Assembly: GCA_014380155.1 (NCBI GenBank) | Contig: JACMKJ010000232.1 | Coordinates: forward strand, 1 to 5,123 | Direction: 5' to 3' | Length of the DNA stretch: 5,123 nt | DNA from: Rhizobacter sp. | GTDB taxonomy: Bacteria; Pseudomonadota; Gammaproteobacteria; Burkholderiales; Burkholderiaceae_C | Shown: positions 1 to 5,123 of the stretch, one piece after another | Numbering within the stretch: the first letter of the stretch is position 1 | Layout of the letters: the number at the start of each line of letters is the position of its first letter | Program-made: the position numbers and the translations under genes | Notes under the pieces: model-generated | What the model was told of the DNA's origin: nothing | Database searches by the model: none | Seen by the model: only the letters and a program-made list of their open reading frames with translations

Positions 1-75
1 CACTGCGGCCTGCTGAGCATGCGCTGCACAAGGCAGCGCGGCGGCCAGCACCGCAGCCCTCAGAAGGCGGGTCAT
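1..75 (-). CDS. Exported protein, N-terminal fragment (signal peptide only)
   Basis: Only the first 25 codons are inside the window; the gene continues beyond position 1. The ATG at 75-73 overlaps the ccmD stop codon as ATGA. The fragment reads MTRLLRAAVLAAALPCAAHA followed by QQAAV. It has a positively charged start (two Arg), a hydrophobic Leu/Ala core, and an A-H-A motif just before Gln-Gln, the form of a signal peptidase I site after residue 20. The cysteine at 16 follows L-P, a poor lipobox, so a lipoprotein is less likely. There is no clear Shine-Dalgarno sequence, so translation is probably coupled to ccmD. In many proteobacteria ccmE follows ccmD, but CcmE normally keeps an uncleaved membrane anchor, and this start does not resemble it. 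A periplasmic cytochrome-maturation factor such as a CcmH- or CcmG-like protein is possible, but nothing visible identifies it. Confidence 0.7.
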   Translation of the reverse strand, partial: MTRLLRAAVLAAALPCAAHAQQAAV

Positions 76-230
76 TGCGGCTGGGCAGCCGCGCGCAAGG
101 CCCGTCGCCGCCGGCGAGCGGCCAGCCAAGGCTCGGTCAACATGAAAGCCGCCGTGACGGCATACGAGCCCCAGACATACAGGCCGTAGCCCCCCATGGC
201 AAAAAACTCCGACGCGCTGTTCCAGTTCAT
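72..230 (-). CDS. ccmD: CcmD, haem exporter small membrane subunit
   Basis: This encodes a 52-residue protein. CcmD is a small inner-membrane protein that stabilises the CcmABC-CcmE complex and helps release haem-loaded CcmE. The family pattern is clear: a short polar start, then G13-G-Y-G-L-Y-V-W20-G-S-Y23, one membrane segment from about residue 15 to 37, and a basic tail with five arginines at 39-43, which suggests a cytoplasmic C-terminus. It is at the short end for the family (the E. coli protein is about 69 residues). The ATG at 230-228 overlaps the ccmC stop as ATGA, and AGGAG lies 7 bases upstream inside the end of ccmC. A much longer open frame continues upstream in this phase to 923, but that part is an out-of-phase reading of ccmC. 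The stop overlaps the next gene as ATGA. Confidence 0.93.
   Translation of the reverse strand: MNWNSASEFFAMGGYGLYVWGSYAVTAAFMLTEPWLAARRRRRALRAAAQPQ
77..92 (-). repeat. Perfect inverted repeat at the ccmD 3' end, against the next start codon
   Basis: The plus strand reads GCGGCTG-GG-CAGCCGC, a perfect 7-base inverted repeat with a 2-base centre. In the mRNA of the minus-strand operon it could fold as a 6-base-pair GC-rich stem with a 4-base loop. It lies over the last codons of ccmD (Ala-Ala-Gln-Pro) and ends one base before the ATG of the next gene. No U-run follows, so it does not look like an intrinsic terminator. It could affect initiation at the downstream start codon. Chance is a real alternative in DNA this rich in G and C. 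Confidence 0.4.
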
Positions 231-991
231 GGCTTGGCTCCTGCTTCTTGTCGCGCCACCTGCGCCACCCAATCGGCGTGTTTTTCGCGCTCGAGAATGA
301 TGGCGCGCGAACGTGTCAGCACGACGGCAAAGGCGTAGGCCCAGAAGGCCAGCGTCATCAACAGCATGGCGGTGAGCATGGTGGCGGCCATCTTGGGCGC
401 CGCGGTGGCACTGATGGTGGCGCCTTGGTGCAAGGTGTTCCACCACTTCACCGAGAAATAGATGATGGGCACGTTGATGGCGCCGATGAGCGCGACCAGC
501 GCACCCGCGTTGTCGGCACGGCGCGTGTCGTCGATGGCTTCGACCAGCGCGATGTAGCCGAGGTAGAGAAACAGCAGGATCAGCTCGGAGGTGAGCCGCG
601 CATCCCACACCCACCAGGTGCCCCAGGTGGGCTTGCCCCAGAAGGCGCCCGTCCACAGCGCGACGAAGGTGAACATGGCACCGGTGGGTGCAATGGCGCG
701 CGCCACCATCGACGCGAGCCGCGCCTTGAAGGCCCAGCCGATGCCGGCCCAGAAGGCCATCACCAGGTACAGCAGCATCGACATCCATGCGGCCGGCACA
801 TGGATGAAGATGATGCGGTACGACTCGCCCTGCGTCGCGTCGGTCGGCGCCACGAAGAAGCCCATGTACAGGCCGATGGCAGTGAGCACGATGGTCGCCA
901 CCCAGAACACCGGCGTGAGCCATCCGGCCAGGCGGTAGAAGCGCGAAGGCGCGGCAAAGGTGAACAGCCGCACCGGTGGTGATGAGTTCAT
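227..991 (-). CDS. ccmC: CcmC, haem-handling membrane protein of System I cytochrome c maturation
   Basis: This encodes a 254-residue protein, the usual length. CcmC is a six-helix inner-membrane protein of the haem-handling family. It presents haem at its periplasmic face and attaches it to CcmE. The tryptophan-rich WWD signature spans about residues 118-134 (W118-G-K-P-T-W-G-T-W-W-V-W-D130-A-R-L-T). The two expected haem-ligand histidines are present: H64 in F-I-H-V-P-A-A-W-M and H188 in V-K-W-W-N-T-L-H-Q-G, matching the positions of H60 and H184 in the E. coli protein. Hydrophobic segments fall near residues 25-47, 61-87, 100-117, 134-152, 163-181 and 203-226. The ATG at 991-989 is 16 bases past the ccmB stop, with GAGAG 8 bases upstream. 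All expected functional residues are present, so the protein should be active. Confidence 0.97.
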   Translation of the reverse strand: MNSSPPVRLFTFAAPSRFYRLAGWLTPVFWVATIVLTAIGLYMGFFVAPTDATQGESYRIIFIHVPAAWMSMLLYLVMAFWAGIGWAFKARLASMVARAIAPTGAMFTFVALWTGAFWGKPTWGTWWVWDARLTSELILLFLYLGYIALVEAIDDTRRADNAGALVALIGAINVPIIYFSVKWWNTLHQGATISATAAPKMAATMLTAMLLMTLAFWAYAFAVVLTRSRAIILEREKHADWVAQVARQEAGAKP

Positions 992-1007
992 GGCGTTGTC
1001 TCTCGGT

Positions 1008-1673
1008 TCATTCTGTGGAAATGCGCAAGGCCGCTGCTGTGGCCCACGGCGCGAGCAAGGTCGTCACGATCAGCAGCGCGCCGAGCAACGAATAGTGGCC
1101 CGACGCTGAAATGCCCGACTCCACCGCACCCACCGCGCCGGTGCCGAAGATCAGCGCCGGAATGCACAGCGGCAAGATCAGCAGGATCAACAACACGCCC
1201 GCGCTGCGCAGGCCGAGCGTGAGCGCCGCACCCACACCGCCGAGCAGACTGAGGATGGGCGTGCCGAGCAGCAGGCTGAAGGTGAGCGCGGCGATGGCCT
1301 CGCCGCTCATGTCGAACAGCAGGCCAAACAGCGGCGCCACCAGGATGAGCGGCAAGCCTGTGAGCAGCCAGTGGGCCAGCGACTTGGCAGCAGCGATCAG
1401 CACCGGCGAGTCGCCGCACAGCAGCATCTGCTCCAGCGAGCCATCGGCATGGTCGGCGGCGTAGAGCTGCGTCACCGACAACATCGCCGCCAGCAACGCG
1501 CACACCCACACCACGCCGGGGGCGATCTGCCGCAGCATCTGCGCCTCGGGGCCCACGCCGAGCGGGAACAGGCTGACGGCCACGGTGAAGAAGGCGATCG
1601 GTAACAGCGCTTCGATGCGGCGGCGCGCGGCCAGGCGCAAGTCTCGGGCGAGTACTGCGGTGAATGCACTCAT
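1008..1673 (-). CDS. ccmB: CcmB, permease subunit of the CcmAB ABC transporter
   Basis: This encodes a 221-residue protein, the full family length. CcmB is the membrane subunit that pairs with the CcmA ATPase. The complex uses ATP to release haem-loaded CcmE from CcmC/CcmD, and its exact transported substrate is still debated. Conserved landmarks are an N-terminal cytoplasmic stretch L8-A-R-D-L-R-L-A, the segment G53-V-V-W-V-C-A-L-L-A followed by D74-H-A-D-G-S-L-E-Q-M-L-L, and L167-P-L-C-I-P-A-L-I-F-G. Six hydrophobic stretches lie near residues 22-40, 50-70, 100-121, 127-152, 156-180 and 194-216. The ATG at 1673-1671 overlaps the ccmA stop as ATGA, with GAGG upstream inside the ccmA end. This close coupling fits stoichiometric assembly with CcmA. 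Confidence 0.97.
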   Translation of the reverse strand: MSAFTAVLARDLRLAARRRIEALLPIAFFTVAVSLFPLGVGPEAQMLRQIAPGVVWVCALLAAMLSVTQLYAADHADGSLEQMLLCGDSPVLIAAAKSLAHWLLTGLPLILVAPLFGLLFDMSGEAIAALTFSLLLGTPILSLLGGVGAALTLGLRSAGVLLILLILPLCIPALIFGTGAVGAVESGISASGHYSLLGALLIVTTLLAPWATAAALRISTE

Positions 1674-2293
1674 GCAGCCACCTCATCGAGCTGCACGATC
1701 AACGGTACTGGCTCGCTCAACGTGAGCGCCTGGTGGCTGGTCAGTACTACGCTGCCGCCGCGCGCTGCATGCTGCGTCAGCAGGGTGTTCAGGGTGTGGA
1801 TGCCCTCGGTGTCGAGCGCATCGAAAGGCTCATCAAGAATCCACAACGATGGCGCCACGTCGAGCGCCAGCCGCGCCAGGGCCACACGCCGGTGCTGCCC
1901 TTGCGACAGCGTGCGCACAAACGCATCACGCCGGCTGGCCATGCCAAAGAGGCTCAACGCTTCGCCGAGCGCGGCGTCGCTGTCGGCGCGGCCGTGCAAG
2001 CGCGCGAGAAAGCGCAGCGACTCCAGCACCGTGAGGTCTTCTTTCAACGCATTCGCATGGGCCACGTAGACCCGCTGCGTGGGCGTGCCGGCCCAGCTCA
2101 CCTGCCCTGCCTCGGGCGTGGACAAACCTGCGAGCAGCCGCAGCAGGCTGGTCTTGCCGCGACCGTTGGCGCCCCGCAGCCACACCACCTGCCCAGGCTT
2201 CACCTCGAACTGCAGGCCCTTGAAGAGAATGCGGTCGCCACGGCGGCAGGCCAGGTCGATGGCGGCAAGTGAGGGCAAGGCTGAGGTCAACAC
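1670..2293 (-). CDS. ccmA: CcmA, ATPase subunit of the cytochrome c maturation ABC transporter
   Basis: With a GTG start at 2293-2291 this is a 207-residue cytoplasmic ATPase, the normal CcmA length. It powers release of haem-loaded CcmE. All the key ABC motifs are visible: Walker A G41-A-N-G-R-G-K-T-S49, ABC signature L129-S-Q-G-Q133, Walker B L150-W-I-L-D-E-P156, D-loop D158-A-L-D161 and switch H187. The segment Y76-V-A-H-A-N-A-L-K-E-D-L-T follows the CcmA form, with His79 where many ABC proteins have the Q-loop region. The start is uncertain. TTG at 2290 is the next codon, and the nearest Shine-Dalgarno-like run (GGAAG) is about 13 bases upstream of the GTG. An open frame extends to an ATG at 2479, but that extra 62 residues is antisense to the neighbouring gene, removes the intergenic space and does not resemble CcmA. 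This is the first gene of the operon. Confidence 0.95.
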   Translation of the reverse strand: MLTSALPSLAAIDLACRRGDRILFKGLQFEVKPGQVVWLRGANGRGKTSLLRLLAGLSTPEAGQVSWAGTPTQRVYVAHANALKEDLTVLESLRFLARLHGRADSDAALGEALSLFGMASRRDAFVRTLSQGQHRRVALARLALDVAPSLWILDEPFDALDTEGIHTLNTLLTQHAARGGSVVLTSHQALTLSEPVPLIVQLDEVAA

Positions 2294-2366
2294 GGTGCGA
2301 GGGTGGCTTCCAACCCCGCATTGTCTGTCAGCGAAGTACCATGGCCCACACTCCCCGGAACACCCC
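2294..2366. promoter_or_regulatory. Divergent intergenic region between the ccm operon and the helicase operon
   Basis: These 73 bases lie between the proposed ccmA start and the ATG of the 62-residue protein gene. They should hold the promoters for both transcription units, or those promoters may extend into the flanking genes. By eye I found no convincing -35/-10 pair on either strand. TTGTCT at 2321-2326 is -35-like on the plus strand, but nothing well spaced follows it. TACCAT at 2337-2342 matches a -10 at four of six positions without a partner. GGAA at 2357-2360 is a modest ribosome binding site for the plus-strand gene. Confidence 0.45.
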
Positions 2367-2555
2367 ATGAACAAAGACCTGCTGCAAGCCGCTGGCGCCA
2401 TCACCGCCGCCCTCATCACCAACCCGTCGCCGGGCGTGTCGCGCTCCAAGCTGAGCGACGTGGGCACCTTGTTTGCCAACGTCTACATCGAGCTCGAGAA
2501 GTCGCAAGGCATCGTCGACAAGCTGCGCGCACAAGGGGCAACGCCCGCACCTTGA
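2367..2555 (+). CDS. Small protein of unknown function, coupled to the nuclease-helicase
   Basis: This encodes a 62-residue protein that I cannot assign to a named family. It has no signal peptide or membrane segment, so it is probably cytoplasmic. Residues 3-18 (D-L-L-Q-A-A-G-A-I-T-A-A-L-I) and about 31-56 could form helices. The second stretch reads D31-V-G-T-L-F-A-N-V-Y-I-E-L-E-K, followed by a charged section and a Pro/Ala tail. There are no cysteines or histidines, so metal binding is unlikely. The ATG has GGAA six bases upstream. The stop codon TGA at 2553-2555 shares bases with the TTG start of the helicase gene (TTGA), so translation of the two is probably coupled. The sequence looks like a real folded protein, unlike the Arg/His-rich translations of the other frames here. 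A helicase partner or regulator is a guess from position only. Confidence 0.75.
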   Translation: MNKDLLQAAGAITAALITNPSPGVSRSKLSDVGTLFANVYIELEKSQGIVDKLRAQGATPAP

Positions 2556-4843
2556 GCAAGTCGCCTTATGTCGTGGCCGTGCGAGCGCTGTGCGAGTTCA
2601 CGGCGAAGGCGGGCGACCTCGATCTGCGCTTCACGCCCGCGCCCACCGCGCAAGAGGGCCAGATGGGCCACGCCGTGGTGGCCGCGCGCCGCAAGGGCGA
2701 GCGCTACCAGAGCGAGCTGAGCCTGGCCGGCGACTACAAGGCCTTGAGCGTGCGGGGCCGTGCCGACGGCTATGACGCGTCGCTGAACCGGCTCGAAGAA
2801 GTCAAGACCCACCGCGGTGACCTGGCCCGCTTGCCCGACAACCACCGAGTGCTGCACTGGGCGCAGGCCAAGGTCTATGGCTGGCTGTTGTGCCATCAGC
2901 TGGGCTTGGGCGAGATGCAGATCGCGCTCGTCTACTTCGACATCGTCACGCAGCAAGAAACCCTGCTCTGCGAAACCCACAGCGCGCAGGCTCTGCAACA
3001 GCACTTCGAGACGCAGTGCGAGCGTTTCCTGCAGTGGGCCGAGCAGGAGCTGGCGCACCGCGCGCAGCGTGATGCGGCACTCACGGCGCTGCGCTTTCCG
3101 CACGAGTCGTTTCGCACCGGGCAACGCGAGCTGGCCGAGGCGGTCTACAAGGCCGCAAGCCACGGCCGCTGCCTGATGGCGCAGGCGCCCACCGGCATTG
3201 GCAAGACGGTGGGCACGCTGTTCCCCTTGCTCAAGGCCGCGCCGGCCCAGGGGCTGGACAAGATTTTTTTCCTCACTGCCAAGGGCTCGGGGCGCCAACT
3301 GGCGCTCGACGCCACCGAGCTCATCCAGGCCGGCCAAACCGACCTGCGCGTGCTGGAGCTGGTGGCGCGCGACAAGGCCTGCGAGCACCCCAACAAGGCC
3401 TGCCACGGCGAATCGTGCCCACTCGCCAAGGGCTTCTACGACCGCCTGCCCGCCGCGCGCTCTGCAGCGCTGGAACACAAGACGCTCGACAAGGCTGCGC
3501 TGCGCGAGGTGGCGCTCGCCCACCAGGTCTGCCCCTACTACCTGAGCCAGGAGCTGGTGCGCTGGTGCGACGTGATCGTGGGTGACTACAACTACTACTT
3601 CGACCTGAGCGCACTGCTGCACAGCCTCACGCAGGTGAACCAGTGGCGCGTGAGTGTGCTGGTCGACGAGGCGCACAACCTCGTCGAGCGCGCCCGCAAG
3701 ATGTATTCGGCCGAGTTGGACCAGGCCGACTTCAAGGCCTTGCGCAAGACCGCGCCGCCCGCCCTCAAGCCGTCACTCGACAAGCTGAACCGCGCCTGGA
3801 ACGCTTCATACCAAGCGCAGACCGAGCCATACCAAGTGCACGCCGGCGTGCCCGAGGCGTTCAGCAACGCCTTGCAAAAAGCGGTGGCCGCCATCACCGA
3901 CCACCTGACCGAGCACCCCACCGAGGTCAACCCGGCCCTGCAGCGCTGCTATTTCGACGCGCTGCATTTTTCACGCGTGCTGGAGCTGTTCGACGAACAC
4001 TCGCTGTTCGACGTGAGCCTGGCCGCCCCGCGCAGCGCCCTGCTCTGCCTGCGCAACGTGGTGCCGGCGCCGTTTCTCAAACCGCGCCTCGAGGCGGCAC
4101 GTTCAGTGGCGCTTTTCTCAGCCACGCTGAGCCCGCGTCAGTTTTATGCCGACACCCTCGGCCTGCCCGACAACACTGCCTGGGTCGACGTGCCCACGCC
4201 CTTCTCGCCCGAGCAGCTGAGGGTGCGCCTGGCCGGCCACATCTCCACCCGCTTCCAGCACCGCGATGCCTCGCTCGCGCCCATTGCCGAACTGATGGCC
4301 GAGCAGTACGCAGCGCAGCCCGGCAACTACCTCGCGTTTTTCAGCAGCTTCGACTATCTGCAGAAGGTGCTGGTGCTGTTTCGCGATCAGGCACCGCTGG
4401 TGCCGGTGTGGGAACAATCGCGCGGCATGGACGAAGCCGCCCGCGAACAGTTTCTGGCGCGCTTCACCCCCGACAGCCAGGGCATCGGCTTTGCCGTGCT
4501 CGGCGGCTCGTTTGCCGAAGGCATCGACCTGCCCGGGCGGCGGCTCATCGGTGCCTTCATCGCCACCCTGGGCCTGCCGCAGTTCAACCCCGTCAACGAG
4601 CACATGAAGCAGCGCCTGGGCGAACGTTTTGGCGAGGCGCAAGGCTACGACTACGCCTACCTCTACCCCGGTCTGCAAAAGGTGGTGCAAGCGGCGGGCC
4701 GGGTGATCCGCACTCCTGCAGACCAGGGCGTGATCTGCCTGATCGACGACCGTTTTGCCTCGGCCAAGGTGCGCCGTCTGCTGCCCGCGTGGTGGCGGGT
4801 CTCGACAATTGGCACCGATCCACCCATCAACTCGCGCCTGTAA
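2552..4843 (+). CDS. PD-(D/E)XK nuclease fused to an XPD/DinG-type iron-sulfur DNA helicase
   Basis: This encodes 763 residues. The N-terminal part (about 1-165) carries RecB/Cas4-like nuclease motifs: G36-Q-M-G-H40, D72 in G-R-A-D-G, E83-V-K85 and Q105-A-K-V-Y109. The rest is a superfamily 2 helicase: Walker A A212-P-T-G-I-G-K-T219, cysteines C277, C284, C289 and C327 placed as the four iron-sulfur ligands of XPD-like helicases, DEAH box D372-E-A-H375, motif III S523-A-T525, motif V near G652-S-F-A-E-G-I-D-L-P, and motif VI Q713-A-A-G-R-V-I-R720. From family knowledge, such helicases unwind DNA 5' to 3' using ATP; the nuclease role is inferred. The TTG start at 2552 places Y-V-V-A-V-R-A-L-C-E-F near the N-terminus. 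The weak AAGGGG lies 13 bases upstream, so coupling to the preceding gene probably matters. The open frame extending upstream to 2303 is an Arg/His-rich out-of-phase reading. DinG itself lacks this nuclease domain, so I give no symbol. Confidence 0.93.
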   Translation: MSKSPYVVAVRALCEFTAKAGDLDLRFTPAPTAQEGQMGHAVVAARRKGERYQSELSLAGDYKALSVRGRADGYDASLNRLEEVKTHRGDLARLPDNHRVLHWAQAKVYGWLLCHQLGLGEMQIALVYFDIVTQQETLLCETHSAQALQQHFETQCERFLQWAEQELAHRAQRDAALTALRFPHESFRTGQRELAEAVYKAASHGRCLMAQAPTGIGKTVGTLFPLLKAAPAQGLDKIFFLTAKGSGRQLALDATELIQAGQTDLRVLELVARDKACEHPNKACHGESCPLAKGFYDRLPAARSAALEHKTLDKAALREVALAHQVCPYYLSQELVRWCDVIVGDYNYYFDLSALLHSLTQVNQWRVSVLVDEAHNLVERARKMYSAELDQADFKALRKTAPPALKPSLDKLNRAWNASYQAQTEPYQVHAGVPEAFSNALQKAVAAITDHLTEHPTEVNPALQRCYFDALHFSRVLELFDEHSLFDVSLAAPRSALLCLRNVVPAPFLKPRLEAARSVALFSATLSPRQFYADTLGLPDNTAWVDVPTPFSPEQLRVRLAGHISTRFQHRDASLAPIAELMAEQYAAQPGNYLAFFSSFDYLQKVLVLFRDQAPLVPVWEQSRGMDEAAREQFLARFTPDSQGIGFAVLGGSFAEGIDLPGRRLIGAFIATLGLPQFNPVNEHMKQRLGERFGEAQGYDYAYLYPGLQKVVQAAGRVIRTPADQGVICLIDDRFASAKVRRLLPAWWRVSTIGTDPPINSRL

Positions 4844-4891
4844 CAGATTGCGCTTCAGCTAAGGTGCGCGAACATCAAGGCCCGCAGGCCC

Positions 4892-4899
4892 AAGGAGAC
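4892..4899 (+). promoter_or_regulatory. Strong ribosome binding site that fixes the GTG start at 4906
   Basis: AAGGAGAC contains a near-complete Shine-Dalgarno core (AAGGAGA) seven bases before a GTG codon at 4906. It is the best ribosome binding site in the window and is why I chose that start over an in-frame GTG at 4864, which has none. The rest of the 62-base gap after the helicase stop (4844-4905) shows no convincing promoter and no stem followed by a T-run, so the next gene may be read through from the helicase operon. Confidence 0.8.
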
Positions 4900-4905
4900 A
4901 TCCCC

Positions 4906-5123
4906 GTGGTATCGCTCTTCGCCTTCGTCGTGACGGCCTATGGCATGAACCCTTATCTGGTCGCGAGCTTCAACTCGGGCCTGGCCTGCGAGGCCGCCAA
5001 GTCGGCGCTCATCTCGGCTGCACTCGAACAAAGCGTGGCCGGCACCAGCACCTATGCAATGGCGCCCAAGACGCTCCGGTGCATCGGCACCCCCGGTCTG
5101 CTGGCCGGCGGAGCGCGCCCGCC
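4906..5123 (+). CDS. Small protein of unknown function with two cysteines, 3' end outside the window
   Basis: The frame opens with GTG after a strong Shine-Dalgarno sequence and stays open for 72 codons to the window edge, so the C-terminus is missing. I do not recognise the family. The first 11 residues are hydrophobic (M-V-S-L-F-A-F-V-V-T-A), but there is no positive charge before them, so this is at best an atypical signal peptide. A region F22-N-S-G-L-A-C28-E-A-A-K-S-A-L follows, then R58-C59-I-G. Two cysteines about 30 residues apart, the first beside a helix-like Ala-rich stretch, would fit a small disulfide-bonded exported protein, but that is speculation. The gene has the same G+C-rich codon use as its neighbours and lies 62 bases after the helicase stop on the same strand, with no visible terminator between. 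Confidence 0.65.
   Translation, partial: MVSLFAFVVTAYGMNPYLVASFNSGLACEAAKSALISAALEQSVAGTSTYAMAPKTLRCIGTPGLLAGGARP

Noticed and set aside
231..923. Long minus-strand open frame running upstream of ccmD in the same phase
   Set aside because: This stretch is an out-of-phase, His/Arg-rich reading of ccmC. Only the last 52 codons, from 230 down, form the real CcmD.
248..982. 244-codon plus-strand open frame opposite ccmC
   Set aside because: Its Gly/His/Arg/Gln-rich translation has no domain, and ccmC on the other strand is certain.
2294..2479. 62-residue N-terminal extension of CcmA from an ATG at 2479
   Set aside because: It is antisense to the divergent small gene, has no resemblance to CcmA and would make the protein much longer than the family.
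2303..2551. 83-residue N-terminal extension of the helicase from an upstream ATG
   Set aside because: The translation is Arg/His-rich and is an alternate frame over the 62-residue gene. The helicase family begins at about the TTG at 2552.
2483..3676. 397-codon open frame on the minus strand, antisense to the helicase
   Set aside because: It lies entirely inside a gene with full helicase motifs. Its translation has no recognisable domain. Long antisense open frames are expected when codons are rich in G and C.
2552..4843. Anti-phage defence or CRISPR-linked system built on a Cas4-like nuclease and helicase
   Set aside because: The neighbours are housekeeping cytochrome maturation genes. There are no repeats, cas genes, methylase, integrase or shift in base composition. 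A DNA repair role is the simpler reading.
4844..4905. Possible terminator between the helicase gene and the last gene (GGCC-CGCA-GGCC at 4879-4890)
   Set aside because: The stem is only four base pairs built from a self-complementary GGCC, and no T-run follows.

Overview
The window looks like chromosomal DNA of a G+C-rich betaproteobacterium. Third codon positions are mostly G or C, and the cytochrome c maturation (Ccm) proteins most resemble what I know from Burkholderiales (Comamonadaceae or the Rubrivivax/Leptothrix group). That placement is an inference from protein appearance, not from a search. I saw no insertion sequence, tRNA, rRNA, CRISPR array or phage gene.

Left half, minus strand (2293 down to 1): a tightly packed operon reads ccmA, ccmB, ccmC, ccmD and then the first 25 codons of an exported protein that runs off the window. 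Three junctions are 4-base ATGA overlaps (ccmA/ccmB, ccmC/ccmD, ccmD/next gene), and ccmB and ccmC are 16 bases apart. CcmA is the ATPase and CcmB and CcmC are the membrane subunits of the System I machinery. With CcmD they produce and release haem-loaded CcmE in the periplasm for attachment to apocytochromes c. The gene after ccmD starts with a cleavable signal peptide and does not look like the start of CcmE, the usual next gene.

A 73-base divergent gap (2294-2366) separates this operon from a plus-strand pair. The first gene of the pair encodes a 62-residue protein of unknown function. Its stop codon overlaps a TTG start (TTGA) of a 763-residue protein that joins a RecB/Cas4-like PD-(D/E)XK nuclease domain to an XPD/DinG-type iron-sulfur superfamily 2 helicase. 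This nuclease-helicase and its coupled small protein are the most interesting part of the window. They probably act in DNA repair or processing and have no visible functional link to the ccm genes.

Right end: after a 62-base gap, a strong Shine-Dalgarno sequence precedes a GTG-started reading frame (4906 onward). It encodes a small protein of unknown function with two cysteines and stays open to the window edge.
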